A stretch of DNA of 64,000 nt from contig CALABS010000012.1 in assembly GCA_937887565.1 (NCBI GenBank), positions 65,956 through 129,955 of the forward strand. Reading direction: 5' to 3'. Below the pieces are notes generated by a model, which was not told the DNA's origin, did no database searches, and worked only from the letters and a program-made list of their open reading frames with translations. The position numbers and the translations under genes are program-made. Positions 9,346 through 16,981 of the stretch are shown here, one piece after another (position 1 is the first letter of the stretch; each line of letters starts with the position of its first letter). Source of the stretch: an uncultured Rhodospirillaceae bacterium (GTDB lineage Bacteria > Pseudomonadota > Alphaproteobacteria > Rhodospirillales > Magnetospirillaceae).

Positions 9346-9364
9346 GGTTCCACTCCCTCCGCCA
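9346..9364 (+). other. Degenerate tRNA 3'-end-like sequence, possible island attachment remnant
   Basis: The sequence GGTTCCACTCCCTCCGCCA looks like the T-arm and acceptor end of a tRNA (tRNA-Ser type, ending in CCGCCA). The T-loop carries C where G is expected, and there is no cloverleaf upstream, so it is not a functional tRNA. It lies exactly where the lower-GC island meets the mutAB region, as expected of an integration (att) scar. This is suggestive only; the matching copy at the left island end is outside the window. Confidence 0.3.
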
Positions 9365-9577
9365 ATATTCCTTACGAAATCAATTCTCCGCATTCGAGCG
9401 CCTGGGTGAAGCCCTGGCGGGCTGCGCCGTTCATGGCACCAAGCCGTGGACCGAGTGTGACCTGCTCCCCGACTTCCTGCCGGTTATGAGTAGAGTCCCG
9501 TCCGATTGTGATGCCCGAAGCGGGCGGTGATGGCAAGCAGGCCCGGGGCATGCTTGCTTCGCGGCGAGGCCTCCCTT
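9365..9577. other. Junction region without a recognisable gene
   Basis: Together with the tRNA-like sequence this fills the gap between the DUF5677-like gene and mutB. The only structure seen is an inverted repeat, GCAAGCA at 9533-9539 and TGCTTGC at 9551-9557, downstream of mutB on the minus strand. It could form a hairpin but has no T-run, so it is a poor intrinsic terminator. Short frames here look spurious. Confidence 0.5.
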
Positions 9578-11773
9578 TCACGCCGCCTTGGGCGCATAGC
9601 CCAGGCGCTCGTTCAGCTTCCCGATCAGGCCCTCGGCCGCCTCGCTGATCACCGTGCCGGGCGGGAAGATGGCGGTGGCGCCGGCGGCGTAGAGTTCGTC
9701 CCAGTCCTGGGGCGGGATGACGCCGCCGACCACGATCATCATGTCCTCGGCGCCCAGCTTCTTCAGTTCCTCCTTGAGCTGCGGCACCAGGGTCAGGTGG
9801 CCGGCGGCCAGCGAGCTGGCGCCGATGATGTGGCAGTCGTTCTCAACCGCCTGGCGGGCGGCCTCGGCCGGGGTCTGGAACAGCGGACCGACGTCCACGT
9901 CGAAGCCCAGATCGGCGAAGGCGGTGGCGATCACCTTCTGGCCGCGATCGTGGCCGTCCTGGCCCATCTTGGCGACCATGATGCGCGGGCGACGGCCATC
10001 GCGTTCGCGGAACGCCTCGACCAGCGCCTGGACCTTGGCCATCTTGTCCGAGGACCGCGCCACCTCACCGGCGTAGACGCCGGTGATGGTGCGGATCTCC
10101 GCCTTGTGGCGGCCATAGACCGTTTCCAGTGCGAAGGAGATCTCGCCGACGCTGGCCCGCGCGCGGATGGCGTCCACGGCCAGGCCCAGCAGATTGCCCT
10201 CGCCGGTCTCGGCGGCCTTGGTGAGCGCGTCCAGACTCTGCCGGCAGCCCTCGGCATCGCGCTCGGCCCGCAATCGTTCCAACTGGGCGATCTGCTTGGC
10301 GCGCACGGTGGTGTTGTCGACCTTCAGCACCTCGATGGGCTGTTCGTCCTCGACCTGGTACTTGTTGACGCCGACCACGGTCTGGCGCCCGGAATCGATG
10401 CGGGCCTGGGTGCGGGCGGCGGCTTCCTCGATGCGCATCTTGGGGATGCCGGTCTCGATGGCCTTGGCCATGCCGCCCTTTTGCTCCACTTCGTGGATGT
10501 GTTCCCAGGCGCACGCCGCCAGGTCTCGGGTCAGGCGCTCGACGTAGTAGGAGCCGCCCCACGGGTCGATCACCCGGCAGGTGCCGCTTTCCTGTTGCAG
10601 GAACAACTGGGTGTTCCGCGCGATGCGGGCCGAGAAGTCGGTGGGCAGGGCCAGCGCCTCGTCCAGCGCGTTGGTGTGCAGCGACTGGGTATGGCCTTGG
10701 GTCGAGGCCATGGCCTCGATGCAGGTGCGGGTAACGTTGTTGAACACGTCCTGGGCGGTCAGACTCCAGCCCGAGGTCTGGGAATGGGTGCGCAAAGATA
10801 GCGACTTGTCGCTTCTGGGATCGAACTGCTTTATCAGCTTGGCCCACAGCATGCGCCCGGCGCGCATCTTGGCCACCTCCATGAAGAAGTTCATGCCGAT
10901 GGCCCAGAAGAACGACAGGCGCGGGGCGAACTGGTCGATGCTCATCCCCGTCGCCATGCCGGCACGGGCGTATTCGACGCCGTCGGCCAGCGTATAGGCC
11001 AGTTCCAGGTCGGCGGTGGCGCCGGCCTCCTGCAGATGGTAGCCGGAGATGGAGATGGAGTTGAACTTGGGCATGTGCTCCGCCGTGTAGGCGAAGATGT
11101 CCGAGATGATCCGCATGCTGGGCTTGGGCGGGTAGATATAGGTGTTGCGGACCATGAACTCCTTGAGGATGTCGTTCTGGATGGTCCCCGACAGCTTGTC
11201 GGCCGAGACGCCCTGCTCCTCGGCGGCGACGATATAGCCGGCCAGCACCGGCAGCACCGCGCCGTTCATGGTCATGGAGACGGACATCTGGTCGAGCGGG
11301 ATGCCGTCGAACAGCACCTTCATGTCCAGGATGGAATCGATGGCGACCCCGGCCATGCCCACGTCGCCGGCCACACGGGGATGATCGCTGTCATAGCCGC
11401 GATGGGTGGCGAGGTCGAAGGCCACCGACAGGCCCTTCTGCCCCGCCGCCAGGTTGCGGCGATAGAAGGCGTTGGATTCCTCGGCGGTGGAGAAGCCGGC
11501 GTACTGGCGCACCGTCCACGGCTGGTTGACGTACATGGTGGGGTACGGCCCGCGCAGGAACGGCGCCAGCCCCGGCAAGGTGTCGAGATGGTCCAGCCCG
11601 GCCAGGTCGGCGGCGGTGTAGAGCGGCTTGACCTCCAGCATTTCCGGGGTCAGCCAAAGGGAATCTTCCGGCGCCCGCCCGGTCTCGGCCAGGAAGCTGG
11701 TCCGCCACGCCTCCATGTCGGTGGTGGCGCGGGCGTCCAGGGCGATCCTGGTGAAATCGGGAAAGGCGGGCAT
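9578..11773 (-). CDS. mutB: Methylmalonyl-CoA mutase, large (catalytic) subunit
   Basis: A 731-residue adenosylcobalamin enzyme that interconverts (R)-methylmalonyl-CoA and succinyl-CoA in propionate, odd-chain fatty acid and branched amino acid catabolism, and in the ethylmalonyl-CoA route. The N-terminal TIM barrel starts with the typical PYPTMYVNQPWTVRQYAGFS and has the YDSDHPRVAGDVGMAG block. The C-terminal B12 domain has DGHDRG (residues 606-611, axial ligand H608), SSL near 653 and the VVGGVIP loop. The ATG lies in a TGATG overlap with the mutA stop, so the pair is co-translated. The open frame continues far upstream, but only as the antisense-like shadow of mutA. Confidence 0.97.
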   Translation of the reverse strand: MPAFPDFTRIALDARATTDMEAWRTSFLAETGRAPEDSLWLTPEMLEVKPLYTAADLAGLDHLDTLPGLAPFLRGPYPTMYVNQPWTVRQYAGFSTAEESNAFYRRNLAAGQKGLSVAFDLATHRGYDSDHPRVAGDVGMAGVAIDSILDMKVLFDGIPLDQMSVSMTMNGAVLPVLAGYIVAAEEQGVSADKLSGTIQNDILKEFMVRNTYIYPPKPSMRIISDIFAYTAEHMPKFNSISISGYHLQEAGATADLELAYTLADGVEYARAGMATGMSIDQFAPRLSFFWAIGMNFFMEVAKMRAGRMLWAKLIKQFDPRSDKSLSLRTHSQTSGWSLTAQDVFNNVTRTCIEAMASTQGHTQSLHTNALDEALALPTDFSARIARNTQLFLQQESGTCRVIDPWGGSYYVERLTRDLAACAWEHIHEVEQKGGMAKAIETGIPKMRIEEAAARTQARIDSGRQTVVGVNKYQVEDEQPIEVLKVDNTTVRAKQIAQLERLRAERDAEGCRQSLDALTKAAETGEGNLLGLAVDAIRARASVGEISFALETVYGRHKAEIRTITGVYAGEVARSSDKMAKVQALVEAFRERDGRRPRIMVAKMGQDGHDRGQKVIATAFADLGFDVDVGPLFQTPAEAARQAVENDCHIIGASSLAAGHLTLVPQLKEELKKLGAEDMMIVVGGVIPPQDWDELYAAGATAIFPPGTVISEAAEGLIGKLNERLGYAPKAA

Positions 11774-13674
11774 CACACGGACACTCCCAGGTCGGCCAGG
11801 GTGGAACGCAGGATGGACAGCACGTCGCCGCCCACCGCGATGAAGCAATCGACGCCCGCTGCTGCATAGGCGTCGCGCTTCTCGCCGGGATTGCCGGCCA
11901 GGAACAAGGTTCCCACGCCCACCGCCTTCAGCGCGCGGGCGAAGGCTTCGGCCATGTCCTCGTACTGGGCGTCGCCGCCGCACAGCACGGCGATGCGGGC
12001 GCCGCTGTCGCGGAATGCCTGGGCACAGGTTTCCGCGTCCTGGAAACCGTTGTTGCCCAGTGCCTGGATGCCGCCGGCCTCGAAGAAGTTCTTGGCATAG
12101 GTGGCCCGCGCGGTGTGCTGGGCGACGCAGCCCAGATTGGCAAGGAAGACCGCCGGCCACGCGCCCGTCGCCGCCTTGTGAGCATCGGCGGCGTCGCGCA
12201 ACGCCTCGAAGCTCTCGCCATGGCGGTGGCGCGGCAGGGGAGGAATGGAACAGCCCGAGGTTTCGGCTTCCACAGAATCGGCAAAAGCCGGCGACGGACG
12301 CTCCACCGGGTGTTCCAGGATGTCGGGGAATTCGTTGATGCCGGTCAGCGAATCCCTGCGCCGGGCGATGTTCTTTTCGCGTGCCGCCCACGATTCGGCC
12401 AGTTGCCCGGCCCACCAGCCGTCCACCAGCACGGCGGCCATGCCGCCCCTGCCCTCGATGTCCTGGAACAGGGTCCAGGCCGCCTCGGCCAGCTGGCGGG
12501 TCAGGGTCTCCACGTACCACGAGCCGCCGGCCGGGTCGGCCACCTTGGCCAGCGAGGATTCCTCCTTCAGCAGGATTTGGCTGTTCCGCGCGATGCGGCG
12601 GGCGAAATCGTCCGACGGTCCCAGCGCCGCGTCGAACGGCGCCACCGCCACCGAATTCGCGCCGCCGACGCCTGCGGCGAAGGCGGCGACCGTGGTCCGC
12701 AGCATGTTCACCCACGGATCGCGGCGCGACAGGATGCGCCGCGCCGTGCGAGCGTGGATGCGCATGGCGCGGGCCTCCGGCGAGGCACCGCAGGCTTCCG
12801 TCACCCGCGCCCACAGCATCCGCGCGGCGCGCAGCTTGGCGATGGACAGGAACTGGTCGCAGCCCACCGAGAAGGTGAAGGCGATCTGCCGGCAGGCGGC
12901 ATGCATGCCGAGGCCGCCGCCGACCAGCGCGCGCAAATAGGCCAGCCCGGTGGCGAGCGCGGCGGCCAGGTCCTGCGCCTCGGTGGCGCCGGCATCGTAA
13001 TACGGGCTGGTATCCACCCCCACCGCCGTCACGTTGGGCCAGTTTCCCGCCGTCCGCGTCGCCAGGGCCGCCATCCGCGCCAGGGCCTCGTCCAGCGGCA
13101 GCGGCAAGGCGCCCGTGGCCGCCAGCGTGCCCAGGGGGTCGGCGTTGAAGGCGCCGCGCGCCTGGGCCGGCGCGATGCCGCGATCGCGCCACAGCGCCGC
13201 CAGCATGGCGGTGGCCGGTTCGGCCCGGGCACCCGCCTCCAAGGCGACGGGCGCGAGATCCAGCAGCACGTCCTTCAGCGCCCGGTCCAGATCGTCGATG
13301 GACCGGATCAGGACGCCGTCGACGCGGATCAGCAGGGTGGTGGCGCCGCGCATCAGATCGGTGAGAATGGCGTCGTTGACCGCCTTGGGGTCGGCGGCAT
13401 CATGCTCGGTGCAGATGTCCCAGCCGTCGGGACCCGCGCCCGCCGCCAGCGCACCGCGCGCATAAGGCGCCTGCCCCGGCAGGCCCGACGGGTCGCCTTC
13501 CGCCGGCCAGTCCTGGCGGGTATAGAGCGGCTGCACGGCAATGCCCTCGTACAGAGGGGTCACCAGCTTCTTGTCGAACGGTGCCCCCTTCAGCGCCTTG
13601 TCCACCGCCGCCAGCCACTGCTCGCGCGTGGGAGTGGGGAAGTCGGCGGCAAAAGACGGAGCCGGTTCGGTCAT
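11773..13674 (-). CDS. mutA: Methylmalonyl-CoA mutase, small subunit
   Basis: A 633-residue partner of MutB in the heterodimeric mutase. It keeps the barrel fold (for example QIAFTFSVGCDQFLSIAKLR) and a C-terminal B12-like domain. That domain lacks the DxHxxG ligand motif: the matching place reads LGCVAQHTARA. This is the expected non-catalytic small subunit. The start at 13674 (MTEPAPSFAADFP) is preferred over an upstream in-frame ATG because that extension is unlike the family and contains the proposed operator. It is first in a two-gene operon and divergent from a cobalamin riboswitch gene. Regulation by the nearby PccR-type protein is likely (inference). Confidence 0.95.
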   Translation of the reverse strand: MTEPAPSFAADFPTPTREQWLAAVDKALKGAPFDKKLVTPLYEGIAVQPLYTRQDWPAEGDPSGLPGQAPYARGALAAGAGPDGWDICTEHDAADPKAVNDAILTDLMRGATTLLIRVDGVLIRSIDDLDRALKDVLLDLAPVALEAGARAEPATAMLAALWRDRGIAPAQARGAFNADPLGTLAATGALPLPLDEALARMAALATRTAGNWPNVTAVGVDTSPYYDAGATEAQDLAAALATGLAYLRALVGGGLGMHAACRQIAFTFSVGCDQFLSIAKLRAARMLWARVTEACGASPEARAMRIHARTARRILSRRDPWVNMLRTTVAAFAAGVGGANSVAVAPFDAALGPSDDFARRIARNSQILLKEESSLAKVADPAGGSWYVETLTRQLAEAAWTLFQDIEGRGGMAAVLVDGWWAGQLAESWAAREKNIARRRDSLTGINEFPDILEHPVERPSPAFADSVEAETSGCSIPPLPRHRHGESFEALRDAADAHKAATGAWPAVFLANLGCVAQHTARATYAKNFFEAGGIQALGNNGFQDAETCAQAFRDSGARIAVLCGGDAQYEDMAEAFARALKAVGVGTLFLAGNPGEKRDAYAAAGVDCFIAVGGDVLSILRSTLADLGVSV

Positions 13675-13703
13675 CTCTGGGTCTCGGCAAAGCTGCGACG
13701 ATC

Positions 13704-13793
13704 TTCGCAAGATACGCAGGCCGTCCGCGCCGCGCAGGCAAAAAAGGGCGAAGAATTGCCAACCGGGCGGAGGCATTCTGCGAATCCTGCGAA
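13704..13793. promoter_or_regulatory. Paired operator-like repeats upstream of mutA
   Basis: Two 16-base elements lie in inverted orientation 30 bases and more upstream of mutA. TTCGCAAGATACGCAG is at 13704-13719 on the plus strand, and TTCGCAGGATTCGCAG at 13793-13778 on the minus strand. They match at 14 of 16 positions, and each is itself a direct repeat of a TTCGCA-like half-site nine bases apart. This resembles the tandem TTTGCAAA-type sites bound by PccR/RamB regulators, and a PccR-type gene lies 1.5 kb away. Function is inferred. Confidence 0.45.
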
Positions 13794-13805
13794 TCCCCGG
13801 CGCGC

Positions 13806-13834
13806 TTGACTTGCCCAGGCCGCGGCCCTACCGT
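13806..13834 (+). promoter_or_regulatory. Sigma-70-type promoter of the first riboswitch transcript
   Basis: TTGACT at 13806-13811, a 17-base spacer and TACCGT at 13829-13834 lie just before the riboswitch. The second riboswitch has the same arrangement (TTGACA, 17 bases, TACGGT) at the same distance, which supports both. Confidence 0.55.
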
Positions 13835-13841
13835 CCATGGC

Positions 13842-13998
13842 GGTTACGGTCCCCGGAAGGGGCCAAGAGGGAAGCCGGTGCGAAGCCGGCGCTGCCCCCG
13901 CAGCTGTCAGCGGCGAGCCGCCGTCCATCATGCCACTGGGATATCCCGGGAAGGCCGGACGGCAGCCGGGACCCGCGAGCCAGGAGACCTGCCGTGAC
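13842..13998 (+). promoter_or_regulatory. Cobalamin riboswitch 1
   Basis: The conserved B12 riboswitch core is easy to read: GGTTACGGTCCCCGG, AGAGGGAAGCCGGTGCGAA, GCTGCCCCCGCAGCTGT, CCACTGGG, CCCGGGAAGG and the 3' block GAGCCAGGAGACCTGCC. A segment CGGGCGGGGTGTCC about 20 bases further on is shared with the second riboswitch and probably belongs to the expression platform. Adenosylcobalamin binding should shut down the gene at 14104 and probably the next one. It is nearly identical in its core to riboswitch 2 at 16711. Confidence 0.95.
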
Positions 13999-14103
13999 CC
14001 CTGTCTAACGTCCTCGGGCGGGGTGTCCCGGTGGGGTGAGCGTGGGCCGACCCGGGCCTCGCCTGCTCGGATGCCCGCCTTGTCCGCCCGGAAAGAGGTG
14101 CGC

Positions 14104-14478
14104 ATGCCGGCCCCCGTCAACGGCGATGAAGCCGACAACGTCATCCGCCTGGATTTCGCCACCCGGCCGGTCGCCCCGCATCCCCAGTCGGTGCCGCCGT
14201 TCCTGTTGGAGGCCCGCTCCGACGGCTGGAAACTGCATACGGGCGGACGCCTCCTGGACGCCCAGGATCTGGCCGATGCCGCCGATCTGCTGCGCGACGT
14301 CGCCCGCAGCCTGACCGAACAGGCGCGGCGAGCCGCCGGCCAGCGGGTGGAACGTTGCATCGCCGAATTCGTCCTTTACGAGACCGGCGGCATCGACCAC
14401 TGGGTGGCCGAGGACGCCGACCGCAATCGCCTGCGCATCGGTCTGCGCACGGCGCTGGGCACCATACGCGAACCATGA
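14104..14478 (+). CDS. Uncharacterised protein under a cobalamin riboswitch
   Basis: I do not recognise this 124-residue cytosolic protein. It has no signal peptide or membrane segment. A polar N-terminus leads into an amphipathic helical centre (LDAQDLADAADLLRDVARSL) and a C-terminal half ending in HWVAEDADRNRLRIGLRTAL. The start at 14104 is chosen for AGAGG five bases upstream; an in-frame ATG at 14071 has no such site. It is the first gene after riboswitch 1 and 13 bases before an HD hydrolase gene, so the two are probably one B12-repressed unit. B12-repressed genes usually encode B12 synthesis, transport or B12-independent substitute enzymes, but nothing in the sequence identifies which. 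Confidence 0.7.
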   Translation: MPAPVNGDEADNVIRLDFATRPVAPHPQSVPPFLLEARSDGWKLHTGGRLLDAQDLADAADLLRDVARSLTEQARRAAGQRVERCIAEFVLYETGGIDHWVAEDADRNRLRIGLRTALGTIREP

Positions 14479-14491
14479 CGGGCCGCGACCC

Positions 14492-15112
14492 ATGACCGGC
14501 CGTGCCTGGGTGTTGTTGCGGTCCGGACGCCGCTTCGATCTGCTCAGCCCCACATCGCTGGATTGGGAACTGGCCGATCTTGCCGAAGGCGCGGCGCGCA
14601 CCTTCCGCTGGGGCGGCAGCTCGATGTGGGACTGGCCGCTGTCGGTCGCCCAGCACAGCCTGCTGACGCTGGAGATCCACCGCTCGGCCGCCCCACGGGG
14701 GCTCGCCCCGGCGCTGGAACTCGCCAATCTGGTCCATGACGGCTCGGAGGCCCTGGGGGTGCGCTGGGATCCGATCACCCCGGTCAAGCCCATCCTGGGC
14801 GAGGGGTTCCACCGCATGGACCGCGCCATCCAGCGGGCCATCCACCTGCGCCTGCGCCTGCCGGCCGATCTTCCCGCCGATTGGAAAAAGGCGATCAAGG
14901 ATGCCGACCGCCGGGCCGCCGCCAGCGAGGCCCTGCACGTGGCCGGATGGAGCCGGACCGAGATCCGCTCCGCCCTCGGCATTCGCCTCGCCCCCCTGGC
15001 CGAGGACCCCCTGGTCCGCCGCCACGGCGGGGTTCCGTGGGAGCCGTGGCCGATCCGCGTGGCCGAGGCGCGCTTCCTGGCGGAAATGGAGAAACTGCTC
15101 GGCCGGATGTGA
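14492..15112 (+). CDS. HD-domain phosphohydrolase, YfdR/YfbR-like
   Basis: A 206-residue metal-dependent hydrolase. The pattern RFDLLSPTSLDWELADLAEG, then SVAQHSLLTL, LVHDGSEALG (the HD pair) and DRRAAASEALH matches the short HD proteins typified by YfdR, related to the 5'-deoxynucleotidase YfbR. The metal-binding His, the HD pair and a late Asp are all present, so it should be active on a nucleotide-type substrate (inference). It is 13 bases after the riboswitch-controlled gene and close to the anaerobic ribonucleotide reductase operon, which fits deoxynucleotide metabolism. Confidence 0.75.
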   Translation: MTGRAWVLLRSGRRFDLLSPTSLDWELADLAEGAARTFRWGGSSMWDWPLSVAQHSLLTLEIHRSAAPRGLAPALELANLVHDGSEALGVRWDPITPVKPILGEGFHRMDRAIQRAIHLRLRLPADLPADWKKAIKDADRRAAASEALHVAGWSRTEIRSALGIRLAPLAEDPLVRRHGGVPWEPWPIRVAEARFLAEMEKLLGRM

Positions 15113-15119
15113 TGGCACG

Positions 15120-15138
15120 TCCGAATGATCGATTCGGA
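15120..15138. promoter_or_regulatory. Palindrome upstream of the PccR-type regulator
   Basis: TCCGAAT, five bases, then ATTCGGA form a perfect 7-base inverted repeat at 15120-15138. A further ATTCGGA half-site lies at about 15220, close to the start of the regulator gene. This could be an operator for autoregulation. A weak terminator is less likely because there is no T-run. Confidence 0.35.
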
Positions 15139-15253
15139 GTTGATGTTCGGCGCCCATCGCGGGCGCGGCCAAGCCGGCTGAGCTGGTGCCCGGCGAGGGC
15201 AACGAAATCCAGATGGACCATTCGGATTTCTTATGATGGCGAAGGGGAATGCG

Positions 15254-16672
15254 ATGCGAAAGGCCTTCATGGGGGCGCGGCTGCAGCGCCTGCGCGAGGA
15301 GCGCGGGCTGACCCAGGCCGCCCTGGCCAAGATGCTGAACCTGTCGCCCAGCTACCTGAATCAGCTGGAGCGCAACCAGCGGCCGCTGACGGTGCCGGTG
15401 CTGCTGCGCATCAACGCGGTGTTCGGCGTCGACGTGCAGATGTTCTCGGAAGACGAGGAAACCCGCCTGATCGCCGACCTGCGCGAGGCTGTTGACGAAT
15501 CGGGAACCGGAATCGGGGTGTCGCTGTCCGAGATCAAGGGCCTGGCCGCCAACATGCCCATGGTGGGGCGTGCGCTGGTGGCATTGCACCGCCGGGCGCG
15601 GGCCGGCGACGAGCGGCTGGAAGCGCTGGCGGCCACCCTGGGCGCCCCGGTGGAAAGCCTGGCGATGGCGCCGCCGCTGATGCCCTATGAGGAGGTGCGC
15701 GATTTCTTCTATGCCCACCACAACCACATACCGGAGCTGGACGAGGCGGCCGAGAGCCTGTTCCTGGGGAAACGTCTGGAAATCGGCGCCATGGAGACCG
15801 GGCTGGAACGGCTGCTCCGCGATCGCCACCACGTCGTGGTGCGGCTGGAGAACGGGGCGGAGGTGGCCGGGAATCGCCAGTTCGAGAGCGACAGCCGGAC
15901 GCTGCGCCTGTCGCGCGCCCTGGCCCCCGGCCAACGCGCCTTCCAGATGGCGACGCAACTGGCCTTCCTGGACCATTCCCGCACGCTGGACACCCTGGTG
16001 GACTCGCCCCGCCTCGCCGGCGCCGAATCCCGCGCGCTCGCCCGCATCGGCCTGGCCAACTACTATGCTGGCGCGCTGATCCTGCCCTATGGCGAGTTCC
16101 TGGCGGCGGCGGAGAACCTTCACTACGACATCGACCTGCTGGGTGAACGGTTCGGCGTCGGCTTCGAGACCGTGTGCCACCGCCTGTCCACCCTGCAACG
16201 AACCGGCGCGCGCGGCGTGCCGTTCTTCTTCGTCCGCGTCGACCGCGCCGGCAACATCTCGAAGCGGCAATCGGCCACCGACTTCCACTTCTCCCGGGTC
16301 GGCGGCACCTGCCCCCTGTGGAACGTCTACGAGGCCTTCGCCAGCCCCGGCCGCATCCTGACCCAGATGGCCCAGATGCCCGACGGCCGCACCTATCTGT
16401 GGGTGGCCCGCGCGATCACCCACGGCCGCGGCGGCTTCGGGGCGCCGGGCAAGACCTTCGCCATCGGCCTGGGCTGCGACCTGCGCCATGCCGGGCAACT
16501 GGTCTATGCGCGCGGCCTCGACCTCGGCGATCCGTCCTCGGCCACCCCCATCGGCGCCGGCTGCAAGGTGTGCGAACGCCCCGCCTGCCCGCAGCGCGCC
16601 TTCCCGCCCATCGGCCGCAGGCTGCTGGTCGACGAGCGGCGCAGCCGGTTCGAACCCTATCCCGCCACCTGA
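15254..16672 (+). CDS. pccR: Short-chain acyl-CoA responsive regulator, PccR/RamB family
   Basis: A 472-residue transcription factor. Residues 1-65 are an XRE-type helix-turn-helix (LQRLREERGLTQAALAKMLN, then LSPSYLNQLERNQRPL). The middle is an IrrE/DUF955-like region (LANYYAGALILPYGEFLAAA), and the C-terminal DUF2083-like domain contains the cysteines of GCKVCERPACPQRAFPP. This is the layout of the ScfR family: PccR of Rhodobacter, and RamB/PrpR of actinobacteria, which sense propionyl-CoA or related esters. The start at 15254 follows AAGGGG by six bases; the longer frame lacks such a site. Proximity to mutAB fits control of propionate catabolism. Confidence 0.85.
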   Translation: MRKAFMGARLQRLREERGLTQAALAKMLNLSPSYLNQLERNQRPLTVPVLLRINAVFGVDVQMFSEDEETRLIADLREAVDESGTGIGVSLSEIKGLAANMPMVGRALVALHRRARAGDERLEALAATLGAPVESLAMAPPLMPYEEVRDFFYAHHNHIPELDEAAESLFLGKRLEIGAMETGLERLLRDRHHVVVRLENGAEVAGNRQFESDSRTLRLSRALAPGQRAFQMATQLAFLDHSRTLDTLVDSPRLAGAESRALARIGLANYYAGALILPYGEFLAAAENLHYDIDLLGERFGVGFETVCHRLSTLQRTGARGVPFFFVRVDRAGNISKRQSATDFHFSRVGGTCPLWNVYEAFASPGRILTQMAQMPDGRTYLWVARAITHGRGGFGAPGKTFAIGLGCDLRHAGQLVYARGLDLGDPSSATPIGAGCKVCERPACPQRAFPPIGRRLLVDERRSRFEPYPAT

Positions 16673-16675
16673 GAC

Positions 16676-16704
16676 TTGACACCCTTCGGGCGCATCACTA
16701 CGGT
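16676..16704 (+). promoter_or_regulatory. Promoter of the nrdD riboswitch transcript
   Basis: A perfect -35 box TTGACA (16676-16681), a 17-base spacer and TACGGT (16699-16704) lie directly before the second riboswitch. The arrangement parallels the promoter at 13806. Confidence 0.6.
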
Positions 16705-16710
16705 ATCTTG

Positions 16711-16876
16711 CGTTACGGTTCCCCGGACACCACAACATCCGGGGCTAAGAGGGAAGCCGGTGCGAAGCCGGCGCTGCCCCCGCAACTGTCAGCGGCGAGC
16801 TTTCGTCCATCATGCCACTGGGGAATCCCGGGAAGGCGGACGAGAGCGACGACCCGCGAGCCAGGAGACCTGCCGT
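16711..16876 (+). promoter_or_regulatory. Cobalamin riboswitch 2, controlling nrdD
   Basis: The complete B12 riboswitch core is present: GTTACGGTTCCCCGG, AGAGGGAAGCCGGTGCGAA, GCTGCCCCCGCAACTGT, CCACTGGGGA, CCCGGGAAGG and GAGCCAGGAGACCTGCC. The downstream segment CGGGCGGGGTGTCC at about 16901-16914 is shared with riboswitch 1. It precedes class III ribonucleotide reductase by about 100 bases. By family knowledge, B12 binding would repress this B12-independent reductase so that a B12-dependent class II enzyme could take over. Confidence 0.96.
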
Positions 16877-16981
16877 GACACTCGAAACGTCCACGGGCGG
16901 GGTGTCCTGGGTGGTCGCTTGTAGGCATCCGCCAGCATCGCGCCCGACCGTTCCCCGCTCCCATCCCGGAGGGGATCGCCG

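Noticed and set aside
9301..9364. Complete tRNA gene at the island border
   Set aside because: No acceptor 5' strand, D-arm or anticodon arm can be folded upstream of the tRNA-like 3' end.
9189..9365. 59-codon N-terminal extension of the DUF5677-like protein
   Set aside because: It translates the tRNA-like border sequence and lacks a ribosome site; the ATG at 9188 has one.
11774..13192. N-terminal extension of mutB by 473 codons
   Set aside because: The extension is an off-frame reading of mutA; real MutB begins at 11773 in a TGATG overlap.
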